Shown piece by piece: positions 62,035 through 64,000 of a stretch of DNA of 64,000 nt. The DNA is taken from NCBI GenBank assembly GCA_916048095.2, contig OU696591.1, forward strand, positions 2,577,001 to 2,641,000, written 5' to 3'. The notes beneath the pieces were generated by a model that worked only from the letters and a program-made list of their open reading frames with translations, was not told where the DNA came from and ran no database searches. Made by a program: the position numbers and the translations under genes. Origin of the DNA: Sacculina carcini (lineage: Eukaryota; Arthropoda; Thecostraca; Sacculinidae). Position 1 is the stretch's first letter. Every line of letters starts with the position of its first letter.

Positions 62035-63837
62035 TGTGAAACAACCAGTTATACCAGGGATTATTAAGCGGGGGTGAAAGACTGACTGTAAGAACGATGA
62101 TTTCTGTGGGAAATAAAAAAAATTACAGTCGACCATCCTAATAGCGGACTCGAAGGGACGAAGACAATATTTCGCTATTTGGAGGTGTGCTCTGCAGTAA
62201 AGCTAATCAACCCTTTTCTCATTGTGAATTGTTCATTTGTCATAAACTATACCCTAATTATTTACTAGTTTGCACCTTTCTCATATAATCCCACCAACAT
62301 TTTTATTATCACAGAACATTAAGCTGTGCGGCGCTCTCCTCGTCATGGTTTAGGGATGCTGCAATTTGCAGGAGAGACCGGTTTCATCAATATTGGACAT
62401 ATCAATAGTCTCCGCTGCTACAGTAATCGGAATTGTCTAGGTCCTAGGCGGCCGTCTAGTTTGCCTATGCCTAATAATATGCCAGTAGATATGCCTATGC
62501 CTATTGCCGGCCCAAATAAGTCACTAGTGTATACCAACCAGCCTGCCACAGTCAGCTGTTGTCGGTCGACAAGATGTGGTCAATATATTCCACACATCTT
62601 CATTCAAGAATCACGCACAACCCCTCGTTCTATATGAGAGAGAACCAACAGAGGAGTAATTGACACATATTAACACATATTGATAGGCCTTTGATCGGGA
62701 CCAACTAAGTATTCTGCTATTCAGAGAATTACGCTACTTGGAGGTCCGCAATTTGAAGAGTTCACTGTATGTTGAAAAAATCAGCCGAGCAATACATAAG
62801 GCAGAGAAAGGCAAAAGGCGTGTAAAGGTTCAAATATAACAATATAACAATTTAATACACCAAAAACCGGAGAATAAAACACAAAGCGAACAATTACAAT
62901 GAGAAAGGAACGAAAGAGAAAGCAGGCAGAAAGGCAGCTGGAAGACGGCTTTGAGTACCCGATCTTTGAGTCCATTGGTGAAATTAACCGCTGGCGACGT
63001 TGGCGTTGTGACGGTGGCGGCGCCGAAATTCTCACGAGCCGAGCTGAACGACGACGGCATCAGATCAGCACTGGCCGTCGTTGTGGAGTGTAGTGATGGC
63101 GAGGCGGCCACACGACCGCCACCACTGTTGCTAGCGTGGCCGACGAGACTGCGCGTGTCACCGCCGCCGCCCATCACCAACGACGACGGGGCGCCGGAAC
63201 TGAGAGCTGCAACAAAGCGTTGAAGATGGAGTGGGAGATTGAATTACAACTCACTTTTGTTATGTATCTTATGGTTAAGGTTTTGGGTTTCGCTTGGGCT
63301 CACATACTGACCTAGTTCGTATTTCTCAAACTATATATATATTTTGGGTTGTTCCGGTACATGCGGCCGTATGGCGGTAATAGTGTTTGCACTCATACCA
63401 TGTCACTGGATTTGCCTAAGATTAAAAATAATTAACAATACTAATAATATCGTACAACTAATAAAAACCAATTGCTTGACAAATTTTCCTCTACACAATT
63501 TTATAGATAAATTATTTATTTTAAGCCACTAGGGGGAGAGAGGGGAGAGAGGGTTGAGGAAAAAAACATAAACACAAAATAAATGCCTGCGCTCTTTCTT
63601 TCTGTGCATGTTCCAAGTCACTCACGATCCATACTGCGGCTGGCTACGGCGCGGCCACTTTGTGCGCGGCGAAATTGCGAAGGCAGCGTCGAAGCTCCGG
63701 CGGCCGACACCGAGCGAGCGGCGGCCAGTGTCTGCATGCGCGTCTGATACTGGGTGCGGCCCGAGTAGCGGAAACGTGAGCCAAGTCGCGGCATCGTGCC
63801 TCGACTCTCACGCGCTGGCACGTCAGGCGACATCAAA
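51292..63837 (-). CDS. EPB41: Protein 4.1 (EPB41/coracle) family, C-terminal 10 exons; FERM exons beyond right edge
   Basis: A membrane-cytoskeleton adaptor linking transmembrane proteins to spectrin-actin. Exons on the minus strand: 63837-63626, 63206-62959, 60410-60327, 59818-58259, 57150-57043, 55707-55525, 54957-54679, 54039-53866, 52868-52707 and 51516-51292. Total 3235 nt with phases agreeing throughout. The first exon shows the FERM-adjacent signature [17 protein letters not shown]. The last shows the 4.1 C-terminal domain ([32 protein letters not shown]). Between them are long disordered Ser/Pro/Gly-rich exons, longer than in vertebrate 4.1R. All exons after the second are phase 0, so exon skipping would keep frame. 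No recognisable spectrin-actin-binding domain was found. The invertebrate orthologue cannot be assigned to one of the vertebrate paralogues. Confidence 0.9.
52478..52668 (+). repeat. Dispersed repeat family R, copy 5
   Basis: CT-rich leader ctttcatcttcctgac shared with copy 2, then gggcgcttccagtacatg, gccaccgcagggtggt, tggatttgcctgtaattatt. Confidence 0.75.
52707..52868 (-). CDS. EPB41: Protein 4.1 exon
   Basis: 54 codons, Thr/Ser/Asn-rich ([20 protein letters not shown]), phase 0; acceptor GGGACAG, donor GTTTAT. Confidence 0.7.
53866..54039 (-). CDS. EPB41: Protein 4.1 exon
   Basis: 58 codons with a His run, an acidic run ([15 protein letters not shown]) and [12 protein letters not shown], phase 0; donor is itself GTGTGTGTG. 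Confidence 0.7.
54190..54570. repeat. 102-bp higher-order tandem repeat
   Basis: The marker ataat(t)cccggctcatac recurs at 54209, 54311 and 54413. Each 102-mer contains three about 34-bp subunits with gtgtatggtg. It lies in a protein 4.1 intron. Confidence 0.85.
54679..54957 (-). CDS. EPB41: Protein 4.1 exon
   Basis: 93 codons, Ser/Gly/Ala-rich ([20 protein letters not shown]), phase 0; acceptor AACTCAG, donor GTGACG. Confidence 0.72.
55005..55140. other. Long inverted repeat (hairpin) next to (AT)n
   Basis: 34-bp perfect arms 55021-55054 and 55090-55123, extended outward by about 17 bp with two mismatches, with a 35-nt loop. Probably a fold-back MITE inserted in a TA-rich site. It is in a protein 4.1 intron. 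Confidence 0.88.
55152..55235. repeat. (AT)n microsatellite
   Basis: About 34 AT units, immediately right of the hairpin. Confidence 0.95.
55525..55707 (-). CDS. EPB41: Protein 4.1 exon
   Basis: 61 codons including [19 protein letters not shown] and [11 protein letters not shown], phase 0; acceptor TTTCAG after (TG)n, donor GTATGTGTG. Confidence 0.8.
55868..56960 (-). pseudogene. RTE-like LINE 3' fragment, interrupted by a SINE
   Basis: The minus-strand translation shows [23 protein letters not shown] and [13 protein letters not shown], then past the [23 protein letters not shown] and [19 protein letters not shown], the C-terminal order of RTE-type ORF2. It ends at a CAT-rich 3' end near 55868. 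Frame-broken. Confidence 0.75.
56301..56638 (+). mobile_element. tRNA-Val-derived SINE, copy 3
   Basis: Plus-strand copy: ggactccgtggtgcagttgt, cctcacaaacggg, ggttcgaaaccc. Ends in aacctttaac. It sits inside an antisense RTE-like LINE fragment. Confidence 0.9.
57043..57150 (-). CDS. EPB41: Protein 4.1 exon
   Basis: 36 codons including [20 protein letters not shown], phase 0 both ends, TG-repeat acceptor ending GGTCAG. Confidence 0.78.
58259..59818 (-). CDS. EPB41: Protein 4.1 giant disordered exon (520 codons)
   Basis: A single 1560-nt exon encoding Ser/Gly/Arg-rich sequence with repeated YDREPAR-type motifs, a basic patch ([22 protein letters not shown]), an acidic/Ser run ([16 protein letters not shown]) and a conserved-looking end ([10 protein letters not shown]). 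GC-rich compared with its introns. Donor GTGTGT. This exon alone makes the protein unusually long for a 4.1 homologue. Confidence 0.85.
60327..60410 (-). CDS. EPB41: Protein 4.1 small exon
   Basis: 28 codons, [20 protein letters not shown] and on, phase 0 both ends, acceptor TTTGCAG after (TG)n, donor GTAGAC. A cassette-exon candidate by size and phase. Confidence 0.7.
60690..61114 (+). pseudogene. Retroelement C-terminal domain fragment
   Basis: The frame includes [41 protein letters not shown] and [18 protein letters not shown] recall this pattern (R-P-D/G, W-D-V, K-Y, Q-R-x-S-x-A-I-Q-R-G) as the C-terminal part of RT-bearing elements in many invertebrates. It may be an endonuclease-like fold. 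5' truncated. Confidence 0.55.
61149..61559 (+). other. Unrecognised open frame
   Basis: 136 codons, Lys/Arg/Ser-rich ([19 protein letters not shown]), antisense in a protein 4.1 intron. No family recognised; starts in a (CA)n context. Confidence 0.25.
61952..62032. repeat. (CA)n microsatellite
   Basis: About 40 CA units, TG on the sense strand of the protein 4.1 gene, but not next to a recognised acceptor. Confidence 0.95.
62126..62767. mobile_element. Tigger/pogo-type MITE, TA duplication
   Basis: Ends CAGTCGACCATCCTAATAGC and, inverted from the right, CAGTGAACTCTTCAAATTGC, flanked by TA on both sides. No transposase. Interior frame at 62326-62637 is not recognised. Confidence 0.78.
62959..63206 (-). 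CDS. EPB41: Protein 4.1 linker exon
   Basis: Low-complexity Ser/Gly-rich ([26 protein letters not shown]) joined in phase to the FA exon. Acceptor TTGTTGCAG without TG repeats; donor CGG|GTACTC. Confidence 0.75.
63340..63440 (+). repeat. Dispersed repeat family R, copy 6
   Basis: ggttgttccggtacatgcgg, ggcggtaatagtgtttgcac, actggatttgcctaagatt, AAT-rich tail. It is in the protein 4.1 intron after the FA exon. Confidence 0.7.
63626..63837 (-). CDS. EPB41: Protein 4.1 FERM-adjacent exon
   Basis: [20 protein letters not shown], hallmark of the FA region that regulates FERM binding in 4.1 proteins. TG-repeat acceptor ending GGGTAG; donor C|GTGAGT. Confidence 0.93.
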
Positions 63838-63850
63838 CTACCCACACACA

Positions 63851-63884
<34 letters not shown>

Positions 63885-64000
63885 AGTTTGCCAGGTTTTT
63901 GGCTGATAAAGTGAACAAAAAATGAACTGAATAAATTCAAAATGCAACTATTTTTAGATTAGCAACGTCGAAAAGGTTGAATAAAAACAGTGTATAAGAA

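Overview
This is an animal (metazoan, probably invertebrate) nuclear window. It holds spliced genes with long introns, consensus GT/AG splice sites, very many (GT/CA)n microsatellites, and many decayed or young transposable elements. I cannot name the species.

Three host genes are supported by exon chains whose reading phases agree at every junction. (1) THOC1 (THO complex subunit 1, mRNA export) lies on the minus strand from the start codon at 24563 to an exon ending at 3821. Eleven coding exons give 602 codons, and the C-terminal end lies beyond the left edge. (2) A type I membrane protein with EGF-like repeats and an LRP1-like NPxY tail lies on the plus strand, 40135-49391. Nine coding exons give 540 residues. 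(3) A protein 4.1 (EPB41/coracle) family gene lies on the minus strand, from the FERM-adjacent exon at 63837 to the C-terminal domain and stop at 51292. Its FERM exons lie beyond the right edge. Genes 2 and 3 converge at 49.4-51.3 kb.

The rest is mobile DNA. THOC1 introns hold a LINE inside an 8-bp minisatellite, a SINE, hAT MITEs, a young gypsy-like LTR retrotransposon with practically identical LTRs (12790-17367) and a hAT remnant. From 25 to 33 kb there is a three-level nest: a tRNA-Val SINE inside an RTE-like LINE inside the PHD finger of a CR1/L2-like LINE. A 3.1-kb non-autonomous hAT-like element with a perfect 8-bp target duplication (33013-36111) and a decayed Tigger/pogo element (36642-38965) follow. 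The introns of genes 2 and 3 carry further MITEs, LINE fragments, a long hairpin and a 102-bp satellite.

The most interesting non-gene signal is that about 22 of the 27 3' splice sites modelled here have a TG-repeat tract, in the sense orientation, where a polypyrimidine tract is expected. This holds for all three genes on both strands. It suggests splice-site definition that depends on, or tolerates, UG-repeat-binding proteins.
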